Assembly: GCA_035490315.1 (NCBI GenBank)
Contig: DATHET010000221.1
Location: forward strand, 1-64,000
DNA length: 64,000 nucleotides
Direction of reading: 5' to 3'
Source: JADJQU01 sp035490315
GTDB lineage: Bacteria; Planctomycetota; UBA1135; GCA-002686595
This document shows, in pieces, positions 45,142 through 54,812 of the stretch; the stretch's first letter is position 1; every line of letters starts with the position of its first letter. The notes below the pieces were generated by a model. It was not told the DNA's origin. It was given only the letters and a program-made list of their open reading frames with translations, and did no database searches. A program made the translations under genes and the position numbers.

Positions 45142-46364
45142 ATGCTCCGTCCGAGCCCGAGCTGCGCCGCACGCGGGATTGCCTCGATCCCTGGCGCATG
45201 GGCCTGGTCCGTACCGACGGCAGCGTGTTGCTGTGCTGCTGGGGCGAGCCCGTCGGCCAACTGGGGAAGGAGACGCTGCCCTCGGTCTTGAAGGGCCCCC
45301 GGGCGCGGGCCGCGCGCGAGCGCCTGCTCACGGGCGAGCTCGGACATGACTGCCAGGTCTGCCCGAGCAAGGGCTGGACGAGCCTCGCGACTCTGCAAGC
45401 GAAGCTCGAGGTCTTCCAGCGCGACGAGCGCGAGCGGCGGGCGCTGCGGACCCACGCCGCGACGCTCCAGCAGGAACTCTTGCCGCTGCGTGCCCATGCG
45501 GCGACCCTCGAACGCGATCTCGCCGGTCACCGCGGAAGCCGCGCGGCGAACAGCGTGCGCGCCGCGATTCTCGAGGCACAGATCGCTGCACAGGTCGAGC
45601 ATGCCGCGGCGCTCGAGCGCGAGCGCGACGAGTTGCGCCGGCATGCCGCGAATCTGGACTCGGAGCTCGCCCAGCTGCGGCCGCACGCCTCCGATCTGGG
45701 ATGCGAGCTCGGGCACTTGCGTCCGCACGCGAGCACGCTGCAGGCGGAGCTTGGCGCGCTGCGACCCCACGCCGCCGATCTCGCGCGCGACCTCGAGGCC
45801 CACCGCGCCGTTCTGGCCGAGCTGCGCAAGGCGACGGCCGATTGGAAAGCTCACGCGGCGGTGCTCGAGCGCGAAGCCACGGCGCTGCGCGCGCATTGCG
45901 CGGCGCAAACTGAAGAGCTCGCCGGCTTGCGTCCCCATGCGCAGACCTTGGAGCAGGAACTCGGCGCGCTCCATCCGCACGCGCAGGCGCTCGAGCGACT
46001 GAGCAGCGATCTGCGGCAGCACGCGGCAAGCTTGAGCGCGGAACTCGAGGCGCTGCGTCCGTGCGCGGACGCGCTGGCTCTGGACCTCCATGGCCAACGC
46101 CAACGCGCAGCGGAATCGGAAGCGCGGCTCGCCGAGCTGCGCGAGCACGCGGCCACCGAGCACCGCGAGCTCGCGGCCCTGCGCCTGCACGCCGCGACCC
46201 TCGAAGCGGAGCGAGACGCGCTGCGGGCGCACGCGGCGACACTCCAGCGCGAGCTCGCGAGGGGAGCCGTCGGCTTCTGGCGCAGAGCGACCGGCCCGCT
46301 CAAAGCCGCATTTTCATCCTGGCTCGGCACAGCGGCTCGCGCGCCACGCGCGGGACGCGATTAG
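45138..46364 (+). CDS. Stand-alone SPASM domain with histidine-periodic coiled coil
   Basis: This 408-residue protein starts at GTG 45138 within the preceding stop. Residues 1-80 are a SPASM-like iron-sulfur module: Cys15 in RDCLDPWRMG, LLCCWGEP (Cys33 and Cys34) and CQVC (Cys72 and Cys75). From about residue 95 to 375 the protein is a 14-residue periodic coiled coil of the form LRxHAxxLExELxx. It ends in a short hydrophobic/basic tail (GFWRRATGPLKAAFSSWLG) that could lie on a membrane. The split from the catalytic core is unusual; with the GTGA overlap the two most likely form one complex. Confidence 0.8.
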   Translation: MNAPSEPELRRTRDCLDPWRMGLVRTDGSVLLCCWGEPVGQLGKETLPSVLKGPRARAARERLLTGELGHDCQVCPSKGWTSLATLQAKLEVFQRDERERRALRTHAATLQQELLPLRAHAATLERDLAGHRGSRAANSVRAAILEAQIAAQVEHAAALERERDELRRHAANLDSELAQLRPHASDLGCELGHLRPHASTLQAELGALRPHAADLARDLEAHRAVLAELRKATADWKAHAAVLEREATALRAHCAAQTEELAGLRPHAQTLEQELGALHPHAQALERLSSDLRQHAASLSAELEALRPCADALALDLHGQRQRAAESEARLAELREHAATEHRELAALRLHAATLEAERDALRAHAATLQRELARGAVGFWRRATGPLKAAFSSWLGTAARAPRAGRD

Positions 46365-46374
46365 GAGTCATTGC

Positions 46375-47934
46375 ATGCCCGCCCTTCAACCCGGTCCGCG
46401 GTCCTTTCCCCACCGCACCACGGTGCAGCGCTTGAACTCCGAGCTTGCGCTCGCGTCGCTCGAGCGCGGCGAGGGCCGCGTCGCGCACCGGCCGCTGCAC
46501 ATCGCGTTGCAAGTCGCATCCGGCTGCAATCTCGATTGCTACATGTGCCTCGAGCACACGCGCCCCAAGAGCGAGCGCCACGGTCGCCATCTGAAATCGC
46601 TCTCCATGGAAGTGTTCGACATCGTCGAGCGCGACCTGCTGCCCTACTCCACGCGGCTATCCTTCGCCATCGGGGGCGAGCCGACGCTCGCGGAGAACTT
46701 CGAGCACTTCCTGGAGCGCGCTTTCCTGCACGGTCAGGAGATCGAGCTGTTGACCAACGGCACTCGTCTCGACCACGGCAACCTGGCCGAGGTCGCGGCG
46801 CGTTGCGTCAGCTACCTGCAGATCTCCATCGAAGGCGCGACGCGCGAGACCTACGAGCGCATCCGCGGCGGCGCGAGCTTCGCGCATCTTCTGGCGAACG
46901 TCGAGCTCTTCAACCGCCATCGCGCGCGCTACCGCCGCGAGGACCGCACGCACCTCTCCTTCTGGGTCACGCTGATGCGCAGCAGCATCCAGGAGTTGCC
47001 GCGGATCGTGGAGCTCGCGCACCAGCTCGACGTCGACCGGGTTCATGGCCACCACGCGTCGCCCGCGACGCGCGAAGCGGCGGAGGACACGCTCGAGGGC
47101 CATGCCGAGCTGTGGAACTCGGTGCGCCTCGAAGCGCTCGAGACCGCGCGCCGCCTCGGCGTCGAAATCGATCTCCCGCCGCCCGCGGAGTCGGGACAAT
47201 CGAGCGCGCACTCCGCGCCGTCGTTCGAGGAGATGGCGGCGCGCCGTGGCACGACGCTGCCCGACCGGCGCAATCCCTTGCTCGCTCCCGGCGCCGGCGG
47301 CGCGGACGACGTGCGCAGCGCGTCGCGCCGCAAGGATCCACGCCACGCGCGGATGAAGAGCTTCGCCGTGCCCTGCCACCTGCCCGGCACGGCGATCTAC
47401 GTGCTCTGGGACGGACGCGTGCTGCCCTGCTGCTACACGTTCGCGATGGACAAGCTGACGCTGGGGCTCTTGCCGCGCGACTCGCTCGACGCGCTGTGGA
47501 ATGGCCGCCTTTTCCGCAACCTGCGCGTGGGCATGGTCACGGGCGAAGTGCCGCCGGTCTGCCTCTATTGTCCCGTCGTGCACGACGTGCCGGTGACGCC
47601 GAAGGAGGAGCATGCGATGCGCGAGAGCCAGCCCTTCGAAGAGTGGTTGGGGAATCGCGATCTGGCGGGCGCCGACGCCGGCGGGACTGACCTTCTCGAA
47701 CGCTTGCGGGGCAGCCCGACCGTCGACGAGTTGGACGACTTGCGCCGCCACGCGCGCGCCCTCGAGGCGGAGCGCGCGGAGCTGCGCGCCCACGCGAAGA
47801 ACCTGGAAGAGGAGCGGCCGCAGATGCAGGGCCACATCGCGAACCTCGAAGCGGAACGGCCGCACTGGCTCGGTCATATCCAGAACCTCGAGCGCGAAGT
47901 CGCGGAATTGCGGCGCAAGACCGGGGCTGGCTGA
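46375..47934 (+). CDS. Radical SAM/SPASM protein with coiled-coil tail
   Basis: This 519-residue protein has the radical SAM cluster CNLDCYMC (Cys51, Cys55, Cys58), LSFAIGGEPTLAENF, LQISIEGATRETYERIRGG and a SPASM half: CHLPGTAIYVLWDGRVLPCC, then CLYC. The C-terminus (from about residue 450) is a short coiled coil with the same LRxHAxxLE and GHIxNLE repeats as the preceding gene. AGGAG precedes the ATG. It follows the SPASM-only gene by 10 bp. It may be a second enzyme for the same substrate. Confidence 0.85.
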   Translation: MPALQPGPRSFPHRTTVQRLNSELALASLERGEGRVAHRPLHIALQVASGCNLDCYMCLEHTRPKSERHGRHLKSLSMEVFDIVERDLLPYSTRLSFAIGGEPTLAENFEHFLERAFLHGQEIELLTNGTRLDHGNLAEVAARCVSYLQISIEGATRETYERIRGGASFAHLLANVELFNRHRARYRREDRTHLSFWVTLMRSSIQELPRIVELAHQLDVDRVHGHHASPATREAAEDTLEGHAELWNSVRLEALETARRLGVEIDLPPPAESGQSSAHSAPSFEEMAARRGTTLPDRRNPLLAPGAGGADDVRSASRRKDPRHARMKSFAVPCHLPGTAIYVLWDGRVLPCCYTFAMDKLTLGLLPRDSLDALWNGRLFRNLRVGMVTGEVPPVCLYCPVVHDVPVTPKEEHAMRESQPFEEWLGNRDLAGADAGGTDLLERLRGSPTVDELDDLRRHARALEAERAELRAHAKNLEEERPQMQGHIANLEAERPHWLGHIQNLEREVAELRRKTGAG

Positions 47935-48092
47935 GGGCGCAATCCGCGCGGGGACGTTGGATCGACTTCCATCGAGGTAGCCGGATCGCGAGGCGCGCAT
48001 CGGCTGAGTGCTTTCGGCAAATTCCGAGTACTTCCTCGCTGCCGCGCGGACAGACTATCGGCCTTCCTGGGAGCTGAGCTCCGCCCCTTGCG

Positions 48093-51000
48093 ATGACCGA
48101 ACAACAGCCTCGTACCAACTCGACGCCCGGTGCGAACGTCCCCTCCGGCGCGAATGAATCGCCTGGGACGATGATCGGCCGCTACGAGCTGGTGCGACAG
48201 ATCGGCGAAGGCGGTTTCGGAACGGTGTGGATGGCTGAGCAGCAGGAGCCGGTGCAGCGCACCCTCGCGCTCAAGATCATCAAGCTCGGGATGGACACGC
48301 GGTCGGTCGTGATGCGCTTCGAAGCGGAGCGCCAGGCCCTGGCGATGATGGACCATCCCAACATCGCCAAGGTCTACGACGGCGGCGCGACGGAGACGGG
48401 CCGGCCCTACTTCGTGATGGAGCTGGTCCAGGGCGTGCCGATCACGCAGTACTGCGACGACGCGAAGCTCTCGACGCGCGATCGCCTGGTGCTCTTCCAG
48501 AAAGTCTGTCGGGCGGTGCAGCACGCTCACCAGAAGGGCGTGATCCACCGCGATCTCAAGCCGACCAACGTGCTGGTCGGCATGCACGACGGCATTCCCG
48601 TTCCGAAGGTGATCGACTTCGGCATCGCCAAGGCGACCAGCGGACGCTTGACCGAGGGCAGCCTGTTCACCGAGTACGGACAGATGATCGGCACGCCCGA
48701 ATACATGGCGCCCGAGCAGGCCGAAGCGTCCGGCCTCGACGTCGACACGCGAGCGGACGTGTATTCGCTCGGCGCGGTGCTCTACGAGCTGGTCACGGGC
48801 ACCAAGGCCTTCGACCTCGGCGACCTGATCGAGAAGGGCTACGCGGCGATCATGCGCCAGATCCGCGAGGTCGATCCCCCGCGGCCCTCGACGCGCATCA
48901 GCACGATGGACGAGCGCATCACCGCGATCGCGGAGCGCCGGCGGCTCGTCCCGCACGAATTCGGCCGTATCCTGCGCGGCGACCTCGATTGGATCGTCAT
49001 GAAGGCGCTCGAGAAAGACCGCGAGCGCCGCTACGACACCGCCGAGGCCTTGGCGCAGGACATCCAGCGCTACCTCTCCGACGAGGCGGTCCTGGCCACG
49101 CCTCCGAGCGCGGGCTATCGCCTGCGCAAGTTCGCGCGGCGCAACCGCGTCCTGGTCGCGGCTGGTTCGATCGTCGGGCTGGCGCTCGTCATCGGAGCCA
49201 TCGCAAGCACGCTCTCGCTCTTGCGCGCGCGCGACGCCGAGAAACTGGCGCGCTCCGCCGAAGCCCAGGCACGCACGGCCGAAACTCAGGCGCGCGAGGC
49301 CGAGCGCACCGCGACCCTGCGCTTCGAGGAGGCCGCGAGCGCGCGCAAAATCGCGGATGCCGAGCGCAGCGCGGCGGAGACCAGCGCCGAGGCCGCGCGC
49401 ATCGCCGCAGCCAAGGCGGAGCGTGTGTCCGAGTTCACGCGCGCCTTGTTCTCGGGCGTGACGCCGGACGTCGCGCGCGGCGCGGACACGACGCTCATGC
49501 GGCAGGTGCTCGACCGCAGCGCCAAGCGCATCGACACGGAGTTCGCCGCGGATCCGCTGGTCGCGGCAGCGATGCACTACACGGTCGGCAGCGCGTACTC
49601 CAGCATCACGGCGTTCGAGGAGGGCGAGCGCCATTTGAAGCTTGCCTTGGCGATCCAGGAGCTGGAGCTGGACGCTGACGACCCCGAGCTCCTGACCACG
49701 CGCAACGCCCTCGCTTTCCTGCTGCAGCGCACCGATCGCCTGGACGAAGCGCTGCCCGTGGCGAACGACGTGCTTGCGAAGCGGGCCGCGGTGCTCGGGC
49801 CCGAGCACCGCGACACACTCGCCAGCCGCAACCTCGTCGGCAACCTGCTGTTCCGGATGAATCGCTACGACGAGAGCGCGCGGGCGCTGCGCGAGACGGC
49901 CGAAGTCAGCGCGCGCACTCTCGGCGCCGAGCACGATTCGACGCTCAACAGCCGCTTCGCGCTCGCGCAGGCGCTGTTCGCGGCCGACGACACGCGCGGC
50001 GCCGAGTTGATCCTGCGCGACCTCGTCTCGATTTACGCGCGCATCTCGGACGAGAACGATCCGGACGCGGTGATGACCATGTCGATCCTGGGGGGAGTGC
50101 TGCGCGCGCAGGAGCAGAATGCCGAGGCCGAGCCGCTCTTCCGAACGGCCTACGAGCGCGCCCAGCGCGTCTTCGGACCGCGCCACCAATCGACGCTCAC
50201 GATCGCGAACAACTTCACGCTGCTCTTGATTGCGTTGAAGAGGTACGACGAGGCGGAAGTCCTCTGCCGCGAGGCGCTCGACGGAAGAATTGCGACGCTG
50301 GGAGAGTCGCACTACGAGACCCTGACCTCGATGCGCAACATGGTCGACATCCTCGCCGACACGCAGCGCGAGGAAGAAGCCGAAGCCCTCGCGCGCCGCG
50401 CCATCACGATCGCACGCACGCAGCGCGACCCCGAGAGCCTCGACACGATCTATTGCCTCAAGAAGCTCGGCCACCTCATGAATCGCCGCGGCAATCTCGC
50501 CGAAGCGACCGAGGCCTTCGCCGAGGCGGCGCGCGTCGAGCGCAAGGTCCTCGGCGATCGCGACCGGAACGTGTGGATGGATTATTACAACTGGGGCGCC
50601 ATGCTGCAGAACAGCGGCGACGACGCAGCGGCGGAGGTCGTGTACCGCGACACGATCGCGATGTGGGAACAAGGCGGATCTCCCGACCTGCCCTTCGCCG
50701 CGGCGCTCTGGAACGGTCTGGGAAAATGCCGCATGAAGGCCGAGGATTTCGACGGCATGATCGCGCCCTTCGAGCGCGGTCTCGCCATGCGCCGGCGCAT
50801 GTACAGCGGTGCGAGCCTCCAGATCACCTATTCGCTCGGCGACTATGTAAGCGGCCTGACCGCTGCGCGGAAATTCGAGGAGGCCGAGCCTCTACTGGCC
50901 GATTGCGAGGCGATGTACGAGGAACTTGGCGCGTCGAAGTCCGGAGGCGCGATCAACGTGCGCGCGATGCTGGCGCAGACCAAGGCGGCGCGTCAGCTCT

Positions 51001-51209
51001 TCGCGGAAGCGGATGAGATGCTCCGCGAGCTCGATGTCGCGATCGAAACGGTAGGGCCGCGCGAGCGCCGAGCTTGCCGTCATTTCGTCGCGATCTGCGC
51101 GTGCTACGTCTACGAGCGCTGGAACGAGGCCGAGCCGAGCCCCGAGCACGAGGGCTCGCTCGCGACCTGGCGCGCGCACCTCGAGCAATCCGCGCCGCCG
51201 GAAAAGTAG
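48093..51209 (+). CDS. Transmembrane serine/threonine kinase with TPR domain
   Basis: This 1038-residue protein has a Hanks-type kinase domain: the G-loop GEGGFGTVWMAEQ, LALKIIK (Lys), HRDLKPTNVLV, DFGIA and GTPEYMAPEQAE, up to about residue 320. One transmembrane helix (VLVAAGSIVGLALVIGAIAS, about 350-370) follows. A short coiled coil precedes a run of TPRs from about 440 to the end (LERGEGHLKLA-type motifs, for example HLKLALAIQELELDADDPEL and DEALPVANDVLAKRAAVLGP). The kinase would be cytoplasmic and the TPRs outside. The architecture is widespread in planctomycetes; the target is unknown. Confidence 0.92.
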   Translation: MTEQQPRTNSTPGANVPSGANESPGTMIGRYELVRQIGEGGFGTVWMAEQQEPVQRTLALKIIKLGMDTRSVVMRFEAERQALAMMDHPNIAKVYDGGATETGRPYFVMELVQGVPITQYCDDAKLSTRDRLVLFQKVCRAVQHAHQKGVIHRDLKPTNVLVGMHDGIPVPKVIDFGIAKATSGRLTEGSLFTEYGQMIGTPEYMAPEQAEASGLDVDTRADVYSLGAVLYELVTGTKAFDLGDLIEKGYAAIMRQIREVDPPRPSTRISTMDERITAIAERRRLVPHEFGRILRGDLDWIVMKALEKDRERRYDTAEALAQDIQRYLSDEAVLATPPSAGYRLRKFARRNRVLVAAGSIVGLALVIGAIASTLSLLRARDAEKLARSAEAQARTAETQAREAERTATLRFEEAASARKIADAERSAAETSAEAARIAAAKAERVSEFTRALFSGVTPDVARGADTTLMRQVLDRSAKRIDTEFAADPLVAAAMHYTVGSAYSSITAFEEGERHLKLALAIQELELDADDPELLTTRNALAFLLQRTDRLDEALPVANDVLAKRAAVLGPEHRDTLASRNLVGNLLFRMNRYDESARALRETAEVSARTLGAEHDSTLNSRFALAQALFAADDTRGAELILRDLVSIYARISDENDPDAVMTMSILGGVLRAQEQNAEAEPLFRTAYERAQRVFGPRHQSTLTIANNFTLLLIALKRYDEAEVLCREALDGRIATLGESHYETLTSMRNMVDILADTQREEEAEALARRAITIARTQRDPESLDTIYCLKKLGHLMNRRGNLAEATEAFAEAARVERKVLGDRDRNVWMDYYNWGAMLQNSGDDAAAEVVYRDTIAMWEQGGSPDLPFAAALWNGLGKCRMKAEDFDGMIAPFERGLAMRRRMYSGASLQITYSLGDYVSGLTAARKFEEAEPLLADCEAMYEELGASKSGGAINVRAMLAQTKAARQLFAEADEMLRELDVAIETVGPRERRACRHFVAICACYVYERWNEAEPSPEHEGSLATWRAHLEQSAPPEK

Positions 51210-51243
51210 GCGAGCGCGGTCATCCTCCGCGAATCTCGGCTGC

Positions 51244-51693
51244 TCAGACCAGCTTGACCGTGACGTCGATGTTGCCACGCGTGGCCTTCGAATACGGGCA
51301 GATCTGGTGCGCCGCGTCCACGATGGCCTGAGCAGTCTGACGCTCCATCCCTGGAATGCTCACGTTGAGCCGAGCGCGCAGGAAGTACCCGCCGTCCTTC
51401 TGATTCAGGTCCACTTCGGCGTCGATGGCGGTCTCGGGCGGCAGCGTGACGTTCATCTTGCGCGCGGCAACCCCCATCGCGCCTTCGAAGCACGCCGACC
51501 AACCCGCGGCGAACAGCTGCTCCGGATTCGTGCCGGTACCCGCGGTGCCAGGCGACGAATGCTTGACGTCCAGGCGTCCATCCGCACTGCGCGACGCGCC
51601 ATCGCGACCGCCCGTCGTGCGGACCTTCGCGGTGTAGAGGACTTTCTCGGGTTGGGTCGCGTTGGCTCCTTCGGATACTTGGGGCGTTGCCAT
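51244..51693 (-). CDS. ohr: Organic hydroperoxide resistance protein (OsmC/Ohr)
   Basis: This 149-residue protein has the two redox Cys of Ohr: FAAGWSACFEGAMG and HQICPYSKATRGNIDV. It opens with VLYTAKVRTTGGRDG, and the PGTAGTGTNPEQLF loop is typical. Ohr reduces organic peroxides with dihydrolipoyl-type electron donors. No ohrR lies beside it. ATG 51693 is followed by a short N-terminal extension of about 15 residues compared with E. coli OsmC-type proteins. Confidence 0.92.
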   Translation of the reverse strand: MATPQVSEGANATQPEKVLYTAKVRTTGGRDGASRSADGRLDVKHSSPGTAGTGTNPEQLFAAGWSACFEGAMGVAARKMNVTLPPETAIDAEVDLNQKDGGYFLRARLNVSIPGMERQTAQAIVDAAHQICPYSKATRGNIDVTVKLV

Positions 51694-51860
51694 GGTCGAA
51701 TCTCCTTCGTGGGGGTTGTCTGGACCGTGCCAGCGTAATGATCGGAGGGCTGCGCGGAGCTCGCTGGCGAGAATCTGCCGCCGATCTCCGCCCGTAGCAA
51801 TTCGCTCCTGGATCGCTTCTCAGAAAAACCCAGGGTGAAATACAGGAACATGCGCGAGCG

Positions 51861-54812
51861 GTGTCCATGGCTCCTGTGACCAGCAACCCTCCCGAGAGCC
51901 TGCAGCGTCTGCTCGACGAAGCGCCGTTCGTGCGGCTGCTCGCGCGCACCCTGCTCGCCGAGGAGGCCGACGAGGTCGTGCAGCGGACCTGGCTGGCTGC
52001 CGTTCGGCACGGCGGCGTGGGTGTGGCCGAGCCGCGTTCGTGGCTGACGCGCATCGCTCGCAACGTGGCGCACAACTTGCGGCGCGCGCGGCTGCGGCGC
52101 GAGCACCACGAGCGGGAGGTCGCGGCCGACGCCCTCGTTCCGTCCTCCGCCGATCTGCTCGCCCGCGAGGAGCAGCGGCGGATGCTGGTCACGGCCGTCG
52201 ACGGTCTGCCGCAAGCGCTGCGCACCGTCGTGCTGCTGCGCTACTTCGACGGGCTGCCGCCGCGCCGCATCGCGGGCGAGCTCGGCGTGCCTGTGGCGAC
52301 GGTTTGGAATCGATTGCGGCAAGCGCTGCAGCTGCTGCGCGAGCGGCTCGATGACGAGCACGGCGGACAGCGGCACGCCTGGCTCTTGCCCCTCGTGCCC
52401 TTCGCGGCGGGACCGCAGGGATCGCTTTGGCCAACGCCGGCAGTGCCGGTGTCGACGTTCTCGAGTCTTGGACTGGGAGTGATTTCCATGACGATGAAGA
52501 CCAAGCTGGCGGCGGCGATCGTTGTATTGCTGGCCCTGAGCGGCGCGCTCGTGTTGTGGACGGCGCGCGACGCGCAGCCTGGCGGTGACAAGCCTCCCGC
52601 GCTGATCGCCGAGAAGTCTCCTTGGGCCTTGCCCAACCTGCCACACGCGGCGGTCGTCGCCGCCGCTGAACCGGACGAAGCTGGCAAGCGGGAGGCCCTG
52701 ACCGCTCCGCCCGTTCCCGTGGCCTCGGCCGTGACCGACGGATCCCTCGTCGTGCACGTTCGGTACGGCGACGACAAAGCGCCGGCCGAGGGTGTCACCA
52801 TGATTGCCTGCCGCAGCGGCGCCGATCCGCGAGTCGAAGGGCTGCGCCGGATCACGGACGCGGTCGGCACGGCTCGGTTCGATGGGCTCGCGGCGGGGAG
52901 GCTCTATCTGACCTCCGACCGAGGCGGCGCCCGCACGCGCTCCGAGATCCGCGCAGGCCTGACGACCGAGGTTGACTTCGAGCTCGAAGTCGGGATGACG
53001 CTCACCGGGATCGTCGTCGACTCGAGCGGAGCTCCGATTTCTGGCGCCTGGATCGAAGCAGCCCCGCTGGCTCAAGCCGATGCCGACGCCGAGGTGCTCG
53101 CGACGTCAGGAGCCGATGGTCACTTCACGATCCGCGGCGCGAGGACGGCGACGCTCGTGGGCGCGCGGGCGACGGGCTACAGCAGCTCGCCGCTCCAGTT
53201 CCTCTTCGGCAAGGACGGCAACGCCGCCGAGATTCGATTCGAGCTGAGCCTGCCAGGAGGAACGGTCTCGGGGCTGGTCCTCGATGCGCAGAGCCAACCG
53301 GTCGCGGGTGCTGTCGTGCGCGTCGGTGGCGGATCCACCTCCGGTATCACGGCGGGCGCTCACGGTGCGCCACCGATTCCGGCCCAGGTCCGGACGGACG
53401 GCGAAGGCTGCTTTACAGCGATCGGCGTGCCGCCTGGCCCCCAACCCGTCGCCGTGCGCGCGCGAGGCAAGCAACCGTGGCAGGAGAGCTGCGAAGTCAC
53501 TGCAAACCTCACGACTCCGCTGCAGATCGTGCTCGCGGACGGAGCGACGCTCCGCGGCACCGTGCGCAATGCCACCGGCGACGTCGTGGCCAAAGCAGAG
53601 GTCGAGATCGGCAGCTGGGACGACTTCGCCCACTTCACCACCCTCACGACTCCGGAGGGTCAGTTCGAGCTGACGGGTCTGCCCGCGGGCGAAGTCGTGG
53701 TGATGGCGCAGCACGACGATTTCGGCAAGGCGGAGCAGCGCGCGCAGGCTTTCGCCGGAAGCGCCTCGCAGTGCGACCTGAATCTGTCGCGCGGGCTCGA
53801 GCTGCAAGGTCGCGTCCTTGACGAGCACGGCGCTCCCGTCGCGAAGGTTTCACTCGATTTCTTCAGCATGGACGGGAAGGCGCGCTGGTCCCAGCTCGCG
53901 AGAACCGATGCCGAGGGACGTTTCTCGGTGCCGAATTGCCCGCCAGGCAAGAAACTCAGCCTGCTCGCGCGCGGCTTCGACGAGTTGCGTCGCAACGACA
54001 TCGATCCATCGCTCGGCCCGATCGAATTGCGGCTGCGCCGGCCGGTGCCTGAGACGGTCAAGATCCGCGGCCTGATCGTCGACCCGGATGGCAAGCCGCT
54101 GCCCAACGCGATGGTCAGCGCTCGCCGGCCTGACTCGCGCTCCTCAGGGGAAATCCGGGCCACGGGCGCGGACGGCCGCTTCGAGCTCGGCCCGCTCCTG
54201 CCGGGCACGTGGACGGTCACCGCGCGCACCACTCTGTTCCCGATCTACCAGTCCGAGCCTCGCGAGCTCGCGATGGACGAGGACTGGGACCTGGGCCAGA
54301 TCAGGCTGATCGAGGGCGGAACCGCGTTCGTCAAAGTCGAAGGCAACTCCGACGACGCCGAGTTCCGGATCCTGGACGCGGCGATGATGATCTCGACGGA
54401 ACTCAAGCAGGGCGATGGCGGCCTGGTTTCAGGACCTCTGCCACCCGGCGACCATCGCCTGATCGTGTCGGGCAAGGCGGTCGCGGCGCAATCGCTGCCG
54501 TTCGTCGTGCGAGCCGGCGAGCAGACTTCGCTCAACGTCAAGCTCGAGCCCGGCGTGCGCCAACGCTTCGAGGTCGTGGCTGCGACCTCGGCAGCGTCGA
54601 CGGACGGGCTCGTGGTGCGCGTGCACCGCGGCAGCGAGCAGATCGCGCGCTCGTGGATCGCGGCGAGCGAGGGACGGGTCGGGACGGGCGAGATGAGCCT
54701 GCTGCCGGGCGATTATCGCGCCACGGTGGTCGAGCAGGGACGAGAGCTCGCGAGCGCGACGTTCACCGTCGGTGCGACCGAGGCCGCGCCGATCCGGCTC
54801 GAGCTGCGCTGA
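51861..54812 (+). CDS. ECF sigma factor fused through a transmembrane segment to carboxypeptidase-regulatory repeats
   Basis: This is a 983-residue single frame. Residues about 15-85 look like sigma region 2 (FVRLLARTLLAEEADEVVQR, WLTRIARNVAHNL) and about 110-165 like sigma region 4 (LPQALRTVVLLRYFDGLPPR, IAGELGVPVATVWNRLRQAL). A hydrophobic helix (KTKLAAAIVVLLALSGALVL, about 212-232) follows. The rest, some 740 residues, is a run of prealbumin/carboxypeptidase-regulatory sandwich repeats (GTVSGLVLDAQSQPVAGAVV, LELQGRVLDEHGAPVAKVSL, IRGLIVDPDGKPLPNAMVSA). It would be a one-polypeptide sigma factor with an external sensor. Release would need cleavage or a conformational change. Confidence 0.85.
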   Translation: MSMAPVTSNPPESLQRLLDEAPFVRLLARTLLAEEADEVVQRTWLAAVRHGGVGVAEPRSWLTRIARNVAHNLRRARLRREHHEREVAADALVPSSADLLAREEQRRMLVTAVDGLPQALRTVVLLRYFDGLPPRRIAGELGVPVATVWNRLRQALQLLRERLDDEHGGQRHAWLLPLVPFAAGPQGSLWPTPAVPVSTFSSLGLGVISMTMKTKLAAAIVVLLALSGALVLWTARDAQPGGDKPPALIAEKSPWALPNLPHAAVVAAAEPDEAGKREALTAPPVPVASAVTDGSLVVHVRYGDDKAPAEGVTMIACRSGADPRVEGLRRITDAVGTARFDGLAAGRLYLTSDRGGARTRSEIRAGLTTEVDFELEVGMTLTGIVVDSSGAPISGAWIEAAPLAQADADAEVLATSGADGHFTIRGARTATLVGARATGYSSSPLQFLFGKDGNAAEIRFELSLPGGTVSGLVLDAQSQPVAGAVVRVGGGSTSGITAGAHGAPPIPAQVRTDGEGCFTAIGVPPGPQPVAVRARGKQPWQESCEVTANLTTPLQIVLADGATLRGTVRNATGDVVAKAEVEIGSWDDFAHFTTLTTPEGQFELTGLPAGEVVVMAQHDDFGKAEQRAQAFAGSASQCDLNLSRGLELQGRVLDEHGAPVAKVSLDFFSMDGKARWSQLARTDAEGRFSVPNCPPGKKLSLLARGFDELRRNDIDPSLGPIELRLRRPVPETVKIRGLIVDPDGKPLPNAMVSARRPDSRSSGEIRATGADGRFELGPLLPGTWTVTARTTLFPIYQSEPRELAMDEDWDLGQIRLIEGGTAFVKVEGNSDDAEFRILDAAMMISTELKQGDGGLVSGPLPPGDHRLIVSGKAVAAQSLPFVVRAGEQTSLNVKLEPGVRQRFEVVAATSAASTDGLVVRVHRGSEQIARSWIAASEGRVGTGEMSLLPGDYRATVVEQGRELASATFTVGATEAAPIRLELR

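Noticed and set aside
52040..52354. Alternative frames within the sigma fusion
   Set aside because: They are Ala/Arg-rich shadows; the main frame is continuous across the sigma, membrane and repeat parts.
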